Shown here piece by piece: positions 1 to 9,543 of a stretch of DNA of 64,000 nucleotides. The notes beneath the pieces are model-generated. The model saw nothing but the letters and a program-made list of their open reading frames with translations, did no database searches and had not been told where the DNA came from. This DNA is from Candidatus Scotarchaeum otlingeri. GTDB lineage: Archaea > Thermoproteota > Nitrososphaeria > Geothermarchaeales > JDFR-13. Both the position numbers and the translations under genes were made by a program. Location: positions 1,108,599-1,172,598 of the forward strand of contig MTMA02000006.1 in the NCBI GenBank assembly GCA_002011075.2. The letters are read 5' to 3'. How positions within the stretch are numbered: position 1 is the stretch's first letter; each line of letters begins with the position of its first letter.

Positions 1-548
1 AGCATATCATAGATCTTTAAGCGAATAAGACCCATATCTTTCCGCCTTCCAAATGCAACCTCCGGACTCGTCTTAAGACAAAGTACTATAGATGGTCTAG
101 GAAAGGCCTTTAGATAGAATCTAGATACAAAATATGGATTCAGACCATGGAACCATAAATATGATATACCATCTATTATTGGATATCTATCTAATATAAT
201 TAACTCATAACGGCTAAGAGCTTTTCTAAACCTTAATTTATAGAAAAATATGGTGTCGAGGAGATAAAGCCAAAAAATAAAGAACCTCTCGATAAGTTTC
301 TTGGTCCTGACAATTGAAGCTTTATCATTAATAAGGTCATTATTCGTATTCCGAATACCCATTAATTTTCTTCTGAAGAATATCATTAACCATAGAATTT
401 TGTGGAATAGAAAGCTCATTTCATAATGTATCAGGCCTACATTAATATTCTTATCCTTCAGAAAATTATATAATAAAACAGATTGGGTTGTTTTTCCTGA
501 TCCATCTATTCCCGTAAGAACAATAAGTCTTCTATTGAAAGAATTCAT
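1..548 (-). CDS. Thymidylate-kinase-like P-loop kinase (3' end outside window)
   Basis: The start codon is at 548 and the reading frame runs off the left edge, so only about 182 N-terminal residues are visible. A Walker A motif, GIDGSGKTT, lies at about residues 12-20, and LDRYPIIDG at mid-protein resembles the DR-x motif of thymidylate kinases. The family phosphorylates dTMP, but this copy sits at the 5' end of a glycosyltransferase and is surrounded by glycan genes, so a role in priming or modifying a sugar is possible (inference). Its ATG overlaps the TGA of the upstream GT4 gene by 4 bases (ATGA), which suggests translational coupling. A second member of the same superfamily lies at 15268-15912. 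Confidence 0.75.
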   Translation of the reverse strand, partial: MNSFNRRLIVLTGIDGSGKTTQSVLLYNFLKDKNINVGLIHYEMSFLFHKILWLMIFFRRKLMGIRNTNNDLINDKASIVRTKKLIERFFIFWLYLLDTIFFYKLRFRKALSRYELIILDRYPIIDGISYLWFHGLNPYFVSRFYLKAFPRPSIVLCLKTSPEVAFGRRKDMGLIRLKIYDM

Positions 549-1708
549 TTCTTACACGCCGCTAAGCTCATCAATGTAAGAATTCTTATCCAATTTTTCT
601 TAGCTACTCTATGGTTAAAATTATCATATACTTTTCTTTGAGCGTCTTCGCTAACCTTATTCAACAATGAATCATCGCTAAGAAGCTCAACTACTTTATT
701 TCCTATATATATCGGGTCTATAGATGAAAGGATAAAACCCGTTTCCCCATCCTTTATAATATCCCGTATTCCTCCCGAGGAATATGCTAATACCGGAGTT
801 CCACAGGCCATCGACTCACATACAATTCTAGGCAAACCTTCTTCGAAGGTTGGCAATACTAATAGTTTCGCTTCATTTAGATAATCAGGTAGGTCTTCCC
901 CTATCCAGCCTACCACCTGGACACGTGCTCCATGCGAGTTATTTAATTTACTTGCTTCTTTCCTAACCCATTCTATTAGTTTACCATCACCGCCAATTAT
1001 AAAATAAGAGTTCTTTAGCTTTCTGGAAACTATATATATCGACTTAACAAATTCTACCGTCCCTTTTTCTCTTATCAATCTACTTATAAATACGATCACC
1101 TTTCTACGTTCAGAATATTTTTTGGAAACTCTAAATTTGTTAAAATCAATGGGTAGAAGCCCGATCGGTAGCAATTTATGTTTGTAGTTATCTAGATTTA
1201 ACTCCATAATTAATGAGTTCGATTCCGGCGGCATGCCGTCTAATAATCTAAATAATAGTGGATCTTGTATCCGCATGATCTTCCCTATAGCTGAAGAAGG
1301 TCTTCCTCTAGTGACCAGCTCCATAGCGGGTAACCTAAGTAGCTTAGATATGAAAAGTGGTATCAACATGTAGGGATATGCCATTGAAAATATAACCAGA
1401 TTGACCCTTTTCCTTAATCTTATTAAATATATTGATTGAATGAGTTGTATTGAAATAGATTTTATAAGCCATATTAGTATGGATAGGAGGACGGGTCTGG
1501 TATCCTTTAATCGATGCATTCTGATTCCGACATCAATTAATATAACATTTGATGAATGATTATTTATCCTATTAGTGTTCCCTCCTATCATAAAGACATA
1601 TTTGGAAATGGGAGCTATGATTCTAATTAGATTACTTAAGTATATATATGGAGATAGCGATAGCCAAGGGAAAAATATAATAGCCGGCTTAACCTTCATG
1701 TTACTCAT
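545..1708 (-). CDS. Glycosyltransferase family 4
   Basis: A 387-residue GT-B fold glycosyltransferase that should transfer a sugar from a nucleotide donor to a growing surface glycan on the cytoplasmic face. The N-terminal acceptor half is hydrophobic and divergent. The C-terminal half has the usual GT4 signatures: VIVFISRLIREKG-type strand at about 204-218, IGGDGK at about 239, and the E-x7-E donor motif EGLPRIVCESMACGTP at about 291-306. It follows the 1111-residue membrane protein by 20 bases and overlaps the kinase gene by 4 bases, so the three look like one operon. Donor and acceptor cannot be read from the sequence. Confidence 0.85.
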   Translation of the reverse strand: MSNMKVKPAIIFFPWLSLSPYIYLSNLIRIIAPISKYVFMIGGNTNRINNHSSNVILIDVGIRMHRLKDTRPVLLSILIWLIKSISIQLIQSIYLIRLRKRVNLVIFSMAYPYMLIPLFISKLLRLPAMELVTRGRPSSAIGKIMRIQDPLLFRLLDGMPPESNSLIMELNLDNYKHKLLPIGLLPIDFNKFRVSKKYSERRKVIVFISRLIREKGTVEFVKSIYIVSRKLKNSYFIIGGDGKLIEWVRKEASKLNNSHGARVQVVGWIGEDLPDYLNEAKLLVLPTFEEGLPRIVCESMACGTPVLAYSSGGIRDIIKDGETGFILSSIDPIYIGNKVVELLSDDSLLNKVSEDAQRKVYDNFNHRVAKKNWIRILTLMSLAACKK

Positions 1709-1728
1709 ATAATTACCTCATCATTTAT

Positions 1729-4700
1729 TTACCGCTCTTTTTTACCAACTATATTAAATATATTCCATCTCTTCTTTATCCATATTATATAGATAATAAA
1801 TATAGTAAGTGTAATAGGCATGACTATTATCATCCCGATAAAGTCATCATAAGGTGGCGGTGGAAGACCATCGATTACTATATCATATAGAAAAGTGTAG
1901 ACATCCGAGAAAAGGACTCTTCCCGATAATTCTCCTTTAAATGTAATATCCCCTCCATCTACTACCTTTAGAAATGGGTATCGATTAACTATAGCATTCT
2001 GTGGATATACATTCTTGAGTATTATATCACCCCTCAGATTTAGATTGACACCGTTCAGAATTGTGGTCAACTTATCTGCAGTAATTATAATTGATTGGCC
2101 CTGTAACATTTCCATAGAATAATCACTTTTAACTATTAGTACTCTTGCAGTAGAACCATTTACCGTAACAATAGGGTTCAGAACTGTAAAATTTAGATAT
2201 CGCCCATATCCCGCGTTGCTCATTAATCCACTTCCCTTAATGATTATGCTGGATAGATCAAGAAATAATATATATCTGATATCACCATAATATAGAGATT
2301 TATCATTTATCCTCAAATAAATTTCATGTCGGTCCGGTGATATGATAAATCCAGAAGTCGCACTTAAATTGATATAGCCTCCAACCCTCAGCTCTCTAAA
2401 TGACAATCCTTCGTAGCTTAGAAAACTTAATTCGAGAACTTCTTTCGATTGGATTGATAAAATGTCAATAACTTCTCTAAAAATACTATATATATCACGA
2501 TTAGTGATTATACCATTTTGATATAGCCGGATTATTGGAATTAGGTCTACGAATAGAACCTCAGACTTATTTAAATAAATATTAAAGATATATGGTATCG
2601 ATCCTCCAAGGTTAAGTTCACCGATAATTTTATAGGGATATTTAAGAATACTATAGACCGTATCCGAGTTATTATTTACATTCATTATAATAATCTTTTT
2701 ATCCCATAACGAGATATATTCACTATACCCATTTAGATCAAATAATACTTCTTCATTAGGGAGAATCAAAGTATTAGCCTTCTTTAATCTGAATATATCA
2801 TATATTAAAACACTATCATATTCCAAACCACCATAAGAAAGAATATCATAAATATAATAGAGGGGATCTATAGAATCCTCATCAACTGTATTGGGAATAA
2901 CAATTATTATATCACTTCCCTTTTTAGGCGAAGTCAAATTGGCCAATAGAGTGATTCGACCGGATAATCCGTCAAAAATATTCTTGCCTATATTCAGTAA
3001 GTGTCTGACATAAGATACATCATAATCCAAATCTAGTTTTTGTATATCTTCTTTAGATAGAAATATCACGATCGGCCTATTTACATCTAACGAGGACAAT
3101 ACTACATCAGGAGATAACGCAGGCCATATAAAATGTCTTTGCCTAAAAATTACAGATTGAATTCTTGAGAACCTTGATATTGTAAGGGATCGATGGCTAA
3201 ATCCCAATAAATATGAGTTAGCATCGACATTCTGATCAAGGATACTAACCAACATTTTTTCATCTTCATTTAACTGGTATCTATCTAGATAAACATTCCA
3301 GAATAAGACACTCGCCATGCTGGAAATTGATCCGAGAATGACTACTAGTAAAATGCTCCAGACTGAAACAATTTTTCTTATATTACGAGCTTTTAGCTTT
3401 TCATATAAGACATATAGTGAGAAAGCCGATAAAACTGATAATGCAGAATGAATATAGGGAAGCATCCTCCTTTCATTATAAGGAACCCAAAATCCCATGA
3501 GACGAAGATAACTGGTTGCTTTGCCTATAACTATCAAGAGAAATATAAATATTATGAATATAACCAGTGGATTTCCAACTTTTTTCTTCATTAAGAGTTG
3601 TATCGCCGTTAGACCCAATATTCCATTTATCCCTAGCAATACCGGATACATAATCCATGGGACAGCTAAGTACACCTTAGATATTTGAATAATATATAAA
3701 AGTTTATCAGAGCTCAATAACCAATATACAACGGCTAAACCAAAATATATCAGTAAAAAGGCGGTGATCTTGTGACATGCCTTATTGAGATATCTGGTTA
3801 AAGATAAACAGCGAGGTCTATATAGAAATAACAATGATAACACAGATAATATAAAGGGAAATACTATATATGATCCAACAATATTATAATACTTCATACC
3901 TAAAGCATTATACATATTGAAAAAAGGAATAGAAAAAAGAGAGCCTATCGTTACCGAAATTGCCGATTCCTTAATACGTAGTTCTATATCGGGATATATT
4001 ATAGATAGTGATAATATTAAGATAGAAAATATGATCATTTCGGAGAGATGCACTAGACCCAAAACAAGCACCAAGAATGAAGCAACGAAAATATAACTGA
4101 ATTTACCCATATTATCGGTTTTGAGGAGAAATAATAAGCAAAATAAGATTATGAAACCCACTGTTATAGGTCTAAACCAAATTAGTAGGGCTAATGCACC
4201 TCCTGACGGAATATCCCAATATGATACTGCAATAATATCATATAGAGCTCTATAGTTGCTCAACATAACTTTAGAGCTTAGATACTTAAAAGCTACATTC
4301 AGAAAACCAAATCCAGCTGAAAAAGTAAATATCACCGTGGATAGTATAGGCAAATACCTATGAATACTATTAAGATATGCTTTAGACATTATATAAAATG
4401 CTATTATGAGCATTATGCTCATAAATGCCGTTGACGACTGATATAGACCGTAACTCACTTCAGATAGACTATATATTGAAGCTAATAATTGATTAAACCA
4501 TATCGTTGCCAAATTATAGTTCTTGAAATTCTCAATCAGCATAATAGATTTATAATAATGCGTAACTATATCCTCACCTGGAAGATAAGCCATTCTTGGA
4601 TAAATAATAATCAATATAACGCCAATCAAGAATATGATTATCATTAATGCTAGAGACTCAACAATATACTGCAAAGTGATATTCAAGAAGACAATCAGCT

Positions 4701-5064
4701 TATCCTTCTTTAGAGTGACAACTCTGATTAGTAGAATTAGTGAAGTCAATAGATAGGTTACGCCGAAGATATACCTAAAATCAGCATGAGCCAAATATAG
4801 AGATGTAAATAATATGGAAGTAATACCTGCACTCAAGGGGAAAGACAAAACTAGGGATTCCAATAAGGATACTCTAAGGTTCAGCCACCTAGTCAAGACC
4901 CATCCAGGTAAAAATGAGCATATTAATATAGATAGTAACATATTCAGAATAGAGATGTCTATAGCTGAAAAAATTAAGAGAGAATTAATAATAGATGCTA
5001 ATACTAGTAATACATCTATCAATATCCTTGGTTCCATAAAATATATTTTTCTAGCCATCTCCAT
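1729..5064 (-). CDS. Very large polytopic membrane protein, GT-C-like, with C-terminal extracytoplasmic domain
   Basis: 1111 residues. Roughly the first 570 residues are a run of 14 or more hydrophobic segments, and residues about 600-1080 form a mostly polar, beta-rich domain. One last hydrophobic helix and a basic tail (KKRWN, KKER) follow, so the polar domain should lie outside the membrane. An acidic pair (GEDIVTHYYKS, about residue 161) sits just after a membrane segment, as in the first external loop of GT-C glycosyltransferases that use lipid-linked sugars. That assignment is inference, because I do not recognise the exact family. It heads a three-gene minus-strand unit with the GT4 and kinase downstream. 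It could instead be a polymerase or ligase (Wzy/WaaL-like). Confidence 0.6.
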   Translation of the reverse strand: MEMARKIYFMEPRILIDVLLVLASIINSLLIFSAIDISILNMLLSILICSFLPGWVLTRWLNLRVSLLESLVLSFPLSAGITSILFTSLYLAHADFRYIFGVTYLLTSLILLIRVVTLKKDKLIVFLNITLQYIVESLALMIIIFLIGVILIIIYPRMAYLPGEDIVTHYYKSIMLIENFKNYNLATIWFNQLLASIYSLSEVSYGLYQSSTAFMSIMLIIAFYIMSKAYLNSIHRYLPILSTVIFTFSAGFGFLNVAFKYLSSKVMLSNYRALYDIIAVSYWDIPSGGALALLIWFRPITVGFIILFCLLFLLKTDNMGKFSYIFVASFLVLVLGLVHLSEMIIFSILILSLSIIYPDIELRIKESAISVTIGSLFSIPFFNMYNALGMKYYNIVGSYIVFPFILSVLSLLFLYRPRCLSLTRYLNKACHKITAFLLIYFGLAVVYWLLSSDKLLYIIQISKVYLAVPWIMYPVLLGINGILGLTAIQLLMKKKVGNPLVIFIIFIFLLIVIGKATSYLRLMGFWVPYNERRMLPYIHSALSVLSAFSLYVLYEKLKARNIRKIVSVWSILLVVILGSISSMASVLFWNVYLDRYQLNEDEKMLVSILDQNVDANSYLLGFSHRSLTISRFSRIQSVIFRQRHFIWPALSPDVVLSSLDVNRPIVIFLSKEDIQKLDLDYDVSYVRHLLNIGKNIFDGLSGRITLLANLTSPKKGSDIIIVIPNTVDEDSIDPLYYIYDILSYGGLEYDSVLIYDIFRLKKANTLILPNEEVLFDLNGYSEYISLWDKKIIIMNVNNNSDTVYSILKYPYKIIGELNLGGSIPYIFNIYLNKSEVLFVDLIPIIRLYQNGIITNRDIYSIFREVIDILSIQSKEVLELSFLSYEGLSFRELRVGGYINLSATSGFIISPDRHEIYLRINDKSLYYGDIRYILFLDLSSIIIKGSGLMSNAGYGRYLNFTVLNPIVTVNGSTARVLIVKSDYSMEMLQGQSIIITADKLTTILNGVNLNLRGDIILKNVYPQNAIVNRYPFLKVVDGGDITFKGELSGRVLFSDVYTFLYDIVIDGLPPPPYDDFIGMIIVMPITLTIFIIYIIWIKKRWNIFNIVGKKER

Positions 5065-5179
5065 ACCACGGACTACATTAAAATATTATCCTATCAACTA
5101 GAAAATTTATTATTAGATACTATTTGAAGTATACTATGGGTTTAAGCCTACTATAAATAACCAGATATAAAAATATCTT

Positions 5180-5374
5180 TTATAATATATTACCGTCGAT
5201 CTCGATATTTTTCAGCAAATTATGCATATGCAACAAATGTTTATACCAATTAACCGTTATTGTTCTAGGGTCATCGGGATCTATCTCACCATTTAATAAT
5301 GCATTCCATATCTCTCTAACACTCTCTCGAATACTAATTTCAGCTTCAAACTCTAAATTGTTACAAGAAGAATA
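5180..5374 (-). pseudogene. Remnant of the C-terminus of an SDR sugar epimerase
   Basis: The 542-base gap between two genes is not empty. Read on the minus strand, 5374 to 5180 gives about 64 codons with no usable start, ending in TAA. It contains ISIRESVREIWNALLNGEI, then DPDDPRTITVNWYKHL, the layout of the C-terminal tail of NAD-dependent epimerase/dehydratases ([S]IREG-REVW-AL-x-G, then a basic WYK end). The frame closes upstream at a TAG (5375-5377), and no Rossmann part remains nearby. I read it as the leftover 3' end of a lost sugar-nucleotide gene. The rest of 5065-5606 is AT-rich and shows nothing else. Confidence 0.5.
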
Positions 5375-5606
5375 CTATGACTTATATTTCATTCGTACTA
5401 ATTACCATTTATGAGGTTTATTATGACGAAAAGGATAAGGTTAACCCCTTCCTTCAATAACATGTATCCATTATAATCTTATAAACTAATAAATGATTTC
5501 CAATTTTATATCTCTATGGATATCACCTCTAGAAAATAGTTATAAGGACATCCATTGTAAATATTGATATTGAATAATTAGTGATAAACATCCATTAAGA
5601 CATATA

Positions 5607-6677
5607 TTATTTATTAAGCTTAATATAACTTAATTTCTTCGTTATGATACTAGAAAGTTCATTATAGGGTTCCTTATGATGGCTATTTTTGAATATATAC
5701 TTCACCCAAATCCTTAATAACCTCGATAATTTGATATTTACCCTTAACTCCCCATTCCTACAGCTAAATTTAGAATTGAATTTTCTAATTATCCAACCCA
5801 ATAGCATGCCATCTATTATACCACGTAATTTATACTTATCTGCTCTAAGAATAGACTCAAGTAAGGATAGAAGTATTTTAAATAATATCCCATATATATA
5901 TCTTTCGTAAATTAGTAAAACAGATATGTCACTCTTCCTGATCCAATATCTCAAATGTGGATTCCTTAGATAACCTTTTACTATACCCGATCTATAATGT
6001 CTACCTGCAGTAATTGGCACATATTTTAACTTATATCCATGTCTCCAGAGCCGTATGCCCAGCTCATAGTCATCACCCCACATAAAGAAATATGGAAAAA
6101 ACAGTCCACCTACCTTATTCAGAACCTCTCTTCTATAGATAGCATAACTACCATCACAATAAGTAATAAAAGTCTCTGGAATATAATGATCGTGCCGCAA
6201 AAATTGGCCAAGACTATGTCTGAAACCATATTTATCGATTATACCACCGCAGCTATCGATAAAATTCCCATCCCAAGACAAAATTCTTCCCTGAACACCA
6301 GCTAGAGAATCATCATGATTATTTAAGTGATCCACTAGATCTCTTAATGAACCCGCCTCAGGAGCTAAGTCAATATTCATCAGAATGACATATCTACTCA
6401 TTTTATCAATCAGCTTAAATCCAATATTATTAGCATTTGCAAATCCGAAGTTCTTGGATAACCTAACTATTCTAATATTTATATCCTCGGGAGCCGCCTC
6501 TCTAATTAAATTCTCGATGTAATCTATACTGCCATCCATAGAAGCATTATCAAGTATTATGATCTCGAGAGGCCTATAATGTAGAGCAAACATATTCTTT
6601 AAACATTCCCTAACAATATTCCTAATTTTATAGCTATTATAGTTAACAACTAGTATTGATGCCATAGGAAGTTGCAT
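5607..6677 (-). CDS. Glycosyltransferase family 2 (rhamnosyltransferase-like)
   Basis: 356 residues with a GT-A fold at the N-terminus. SILVVNYNS opens the nucleotide-binding strand, LDNASMDGS is at about residue 47, RLSKNFGFANANNIGF at about 72-88 is typical of WbbL-type rhamnosyl/galactofuranosyl transferases, and the metal-binding region is VILMNIDLAPE at about 97. The later motif FFMWGDDYELGIRLWRHGY supplies the acidic catalytic base region. The basic C-terminus is predicted to lie at the membrane. It is a single gene with gaps of several hundred bases on each side, just downstream of the rml operon. That fits use of dTDP-rhamnose, but the sugar is inferred. Confidence 0.85.
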   Translation of the reverse strand: MQLPMASILVVNYNSYKIRNIVRECLKNMFALHYRPLEIIILDNASMDGSIDYIENLIREAAPEDINIRIVRLSKNFGFANANNIGFKLIDKMSRYVILMNIDLAPEAGSLRDLVDHLNNHDDSLAGVQGRILSWDGNFIDSCGGIIDKYGFRHSLGQFLRHDHYIPETFITYCDGSYAIYRREVLNKVGGLFFPYFFMWGDDYELGIRLWRHGYKLKYVPITAGRHYRSGIVKGYLRNPHLRYWIRKSDISVLLIYERYIYGILFKILLSLLESILRADKYKLRGIIDGMLLGWIIRKFNSKFSCRNGELRVNIKLSRLLRIWVKYIFKNSHHKEPYNELSSIITKKLSYIKLNK

Positions 6678-7152
6678 CGATTTAAGCCACCAAAGTCAAT
6701 TTATACATAGCTATAAGACATATCTTCATATTTGACGGATATGCAAAATTTCATGCCATCATTAGATCAGTATTTATAATCTATATTTTATGTATGAATA
6801 AAGACCCATTGTCAATTGTTCAGCACTTGTTTTAAGAGGGTGTCAGCTTAAGGTTCCATTTATTTGGCTAGAATGTGATAGTATTTTAGTTTCAGCTTAT
6901 CATTTTCGATCTTATAAGGTTCCTATTCGACCATTAGTAGCTAGAATAAAAAAAGAAATGTTTCTGGATTATTAATATGATAGATATGTGTTCATTTTAC
7001 TCCTACATATGTATTAAAAGAGTGATAAGGATATATATGTCAGTTTATTATTAATCATTCACTTCTAATCGTTAAACTATTTAGTATATATTAGCATAAA
7101 ATTTTTTCAACTAAAGTTGATATATATTTTGTCATTTTTTATTTCTTAAAGT
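6678..7152. other. 475-base AT-rich gap without a gene
   Basis: No reading frame with family resemblance was found on either strand. It lies between the start of the GT2 gene and the end of rmlB on the same strand, so it should hold the terminator of the rml operon and the promoter of the GT2 gene. No clear element could be singled out in the AT-rich background. Confidence 0.4.
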
Positions 7153-8163
7153 TTACCACTTTAATTTCCAAGGTGTCGGATTCAATAATCGTTTATCTGT
7201 TATTAGTTCCCACCAAGCTCTATTACTTAGATACCAATTTATCGTCTCTTCTATAGCCTTTCGAAAACTATATTTGGGCTTCCAACCTATCTCTTCTCTA
7301 ATCTTACTCGAATCCAAGCTATACCTTAGGTCATGACCTGGTCTGTCCTCTACAAATTCAATTAAGGATTCGTCTTTCCCCATCAGGCTTAATATCATTT
7401 TGACTAGCTTAATATTTTCCAACTCATTACCAGATGAAATATTATACACTTCTCCTGGTCTCCCCTTATAGATTAGCATATCTATCGCTTCACAATGATC
7501 TAAAACATAGATCCAGTCCCTTACATTCTGACCAGTACCATATATGGGTACTTTTAGGTTCATATTTGCTCTTATTATTGTCTTTGGAATAAGCTTCTCT
7601 GGAAACTGGTAAGGACCGAAATTGTTTGTACATCTAGTAACTATTATATCAATGTTATATGTTCTATGATAAGCGTGGCAGAAGATATCTGCGGCAGCCT
7701 TAGATGCAGAATAAGGCGATGAAGGTTTTAATGGATAGTCTTCTGTGAATGAACCCTCTAGGATATCCCCATACACCTCATCTGTTGAAATATGAATAAC
7801 TCTGGCTTTGGGATTATATTGTCTAACTGCTTCTAGAATATTATATAATCCGATTGTGTTGCTCTCAAGGAATATTCGGGGGTTAGCTATGCTCCTATCC
7901 ACATGTGTCTCTGCTGCGAAATTAACCACTACATCCGCATCATTAATTAATTTACAGACTTGCTTATAATTCCTGATGTCTCCTTTTACAAATCTATACC
8001 TCGAGTCGTTCTCGTAGTCCTTCAAGTTAGCTGGATTCGCGCCATAAGATATGTTATCTAGATTGACAACCCTTATATCCCTATAATTCTCAAAAATAAA
8101 CCTTATAAAGTTTGTGCCAATAAACCCTAATCCGCCCGTAACTAGAATCTTCATCCTATTCAC
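7153..8163 (-). CDS. rmlB: dTDP-glucose 4,6-dehydratase
   Basis: 336 residues, normal family length. It converts dTDP-D-glucose to dTDP-4-keto-6-deoxy-D-glucose, the second step of the dTDP-rhamnose pathway. The NAD-binding glycine motif TGGLGFIGTNF is at about residues 9-19. The catalytic triad region HISTDEVYGD (about 123-132) carries Thr-Asp-Glu, and the YSASKAAAD stretch (about 151) has the YxxxK pair. The RDWIYVLDHCEAI and GRPGEVYNIS motifs are typical of RmlB. It is the last gene of a four-gene operon and overlaps rmlC by 4 bases. The start could equally be the ATG four codons in (MKILVTGG). Confidence 0.95.
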   Translation of the reverse strand: MNRMKILVTGGLGFIGTNFIRFIFENYRDIRVVNLDNISYGANPANLKDYENDSRYRFVKGDIRNYKQVCKLINDADVVVNFAAETHVDRSIANPRIFLESNTIGLYNILEAVRQYNPKARVIHISTDEVYGDILEGSFTEDYPLKPSSPYSASKAAADIFCHAYHRTYNIDIIVTRCTNNFGPYQFPEKLIPKTIIRANMNLKVPIYGTGQNVRDWIYVLDHCEAIDMLIYKGRPGEVYNISSGNELENIKLVKMILSLMGKDESLIEFVEDRPGHDLRYSLDSSKIREEIGWKPKYSFRKAIEETINWYLSNRAWWELITDKRLLNPTPWKLKW

Positions 8164-8663
8164 TTATGCGGAGGATAATTCCAGTCCCAAGGCTTACCAC
8201 ATCTAGGATCATCTTTGCGACCATTAATTATTTTAGGTATTATTGTTTGATCGTTCCAGGGCCGCCGTTCCTCGTCCGGATCAGAATAATCATATAATTT
8301 ATTGACAAAGTAAATCAGGTAAGCTGGCCTCCAACCTATGGCTTTTATTCCATGCCAATAATGTCCAGGTATCCTAACTAGCTGGAGATTTTCTCCTGTA
8401 GATATTATTTCATCCAATTTTCTGGTTTCTTCATCATATGCACATATTTTTAAGATCCCTTCTATTACAAGAAAGTAGTCAATTTGTCCTCTTTTATGCC
8501 TATGCCAAGCCCTGATTACACCAGGGTATGTGATGGATAGATTCGCTTGAACTATCTCGTCATCTCCGAACAGATCTTTCCAGTCTTTTCTATATATTTC
8601 AGTGAGAAATCCTCTTTCATCAGCGAACTTTTTTAATGGCTTAATTATTACTCCTGATAGCAC
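8160..8663 (-). CDS. rmlC: dTDP-4-dehydrorhamnose 3,5-epimerase-family cupin
   Basis: 167 residues, close to the usual 180. The RmlC cupin fold is shown by DERGFLTEIYRKDW near residue 14, the active-site region IRAWHRHKRGQIDYFLVIEG (about 50-69) with the catalytic His, and IPGHYWHGIKAIG (about 98). It epimerises C3 and C5 of dTDP-4-keto-6-deoxyglucose. The family also includes 3-epimerases and isomerases, but its place between rmlD and rmlB supports the rhamnose role. It overlaps rmlD by 23 bases and rmlB by 4, indicating coupled translation. Confidence 0.88.
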   Translation of the reverse strand: MLSGVIIKPLKKFADERGFLTEIYRKDWKDLFGDDEIVQANLSITYPGVIRAWHRHKRGQIDYFLVIEGILKICAYDEETRKLDEIISTGENLQLVRIPGHYWHGIKAIGWRPAYLIYFVNKLYDYSDPDEERRPWNDQTIIPKIINGRKDDPRCGKPWDWNYPPHK

Positions 8664-9543
8664 TCTCTATCTCCTCCTTAAATATATCTAGGGATTGCTT
8701 AGTCTTTAATGGCTTATTCTTAAGAGTCCTAAATGCTTTTGATATGTCGAGTGATGAATCTCTAGGTCTTTTTGCTATCCAGTTCATATCACTCATATAT
8801 GCTTCATTAATTAGTGATTTATCAAGACCAAATGTATCAGCTACTCGTATAGCGAATTCATATCTAGATACTCTTTCTGCTCCTGCCATATGATAGGTCC
8901 CTGTTAATTCTTTTTCGATCGCCTCTATAATCATCTGGCTTAGGTTCGTATTAAGTGTGGGAGATACATATTGGTCAGTTACAATTCTTACTGAGCGATT
9001 CCTTGTCAACTCTTCCAGAAGCCAGAGTACAAAGTTAATTTTTCCACTAGCTGGTCTTGTGCCATAAATAACACTAGGTCTAATGATTAAATGGTCTATA
9101 TCGACTGTTTTCAGATACCGTTCTCCCATCCACTTCGTAAAACCATAAAAATTTATGGGATGAGGTTCATCATTTTCCTTATACATGCCTTTATCACCAG
9201 AAAATATATAATCTGTAGATATGTATACAAAAAATGAGTTTATTTTCTTAGCTTGAAGAATAAGATTAAGGGTACTTATAGAATTCACTATATATGCTAA
9301 GGATTTTTTCTGTTCACACATGTCGACATTTGTGATGGCAGCGCAATGAATAATTATATTAGGTCTTATTTTCTCAAAAGCTCGATTAATTTGATTGGGA
9401 TCGGATAAGTCCATTTTAATAGGTTTACCATATAATGGGAGGCTAACATTATACCCTGAATACACTTCATAGTTATAAGACTCAAGAGTCATCGATAAAC
9501 TTGTACCCAATAGACCACCAGCGCCTGTAATTAGAACCTTCAT
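8641..9543 (-). CDS. rmlD: dTDP-4-dehydrorhamnose reductase
   Basis: 300 residues, normal length. An SDR-fold reductase that makes dTDP-L-rhamnose with NAD(P)H. Motifs are TGAGGLLGTSL at about residues 6-16, HCAAITNVDMCE (about 71), VYISTDYIFSG (about 106) and the catalytic YGFTKWMGE (YxxxK, about 133). RPRDSSLDISKA near the end is characteristic of RmlD (RPxxSxLD). Its ATG overlaps the end of rmlA by 4 bases and its 3' end overlaps rmlC by 23 bases, so the four rml genes are one unit. Confidence 0.93.
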   Translation of the reverse strand: MKVLITGAGGLLGTSLSMTLESYNYEVYSGYNVSLPLYGKPIKMDLSDPNQINRAFEKIRPNIIIHCAAITNVDMCEQKKSLAYIVNSISTLNLILQAKKINSFFVYISTDYIFSGDKGMYKENDEPHPINFYGFTKWMGERYLKTVDIDHLIIRPSVIYGTRPASGKINFVLWLLEELTRNRSVRIVTDQYVSPTLNTNLSQMIIEAIEKELTGTYHMAGAERVSRYEFAIRVADTFGLDKSLINEAYMSDMNWIAKRPRDSSLDISKAFRTLKNKPLKTKQSLDIFKEEIESAIRSNN

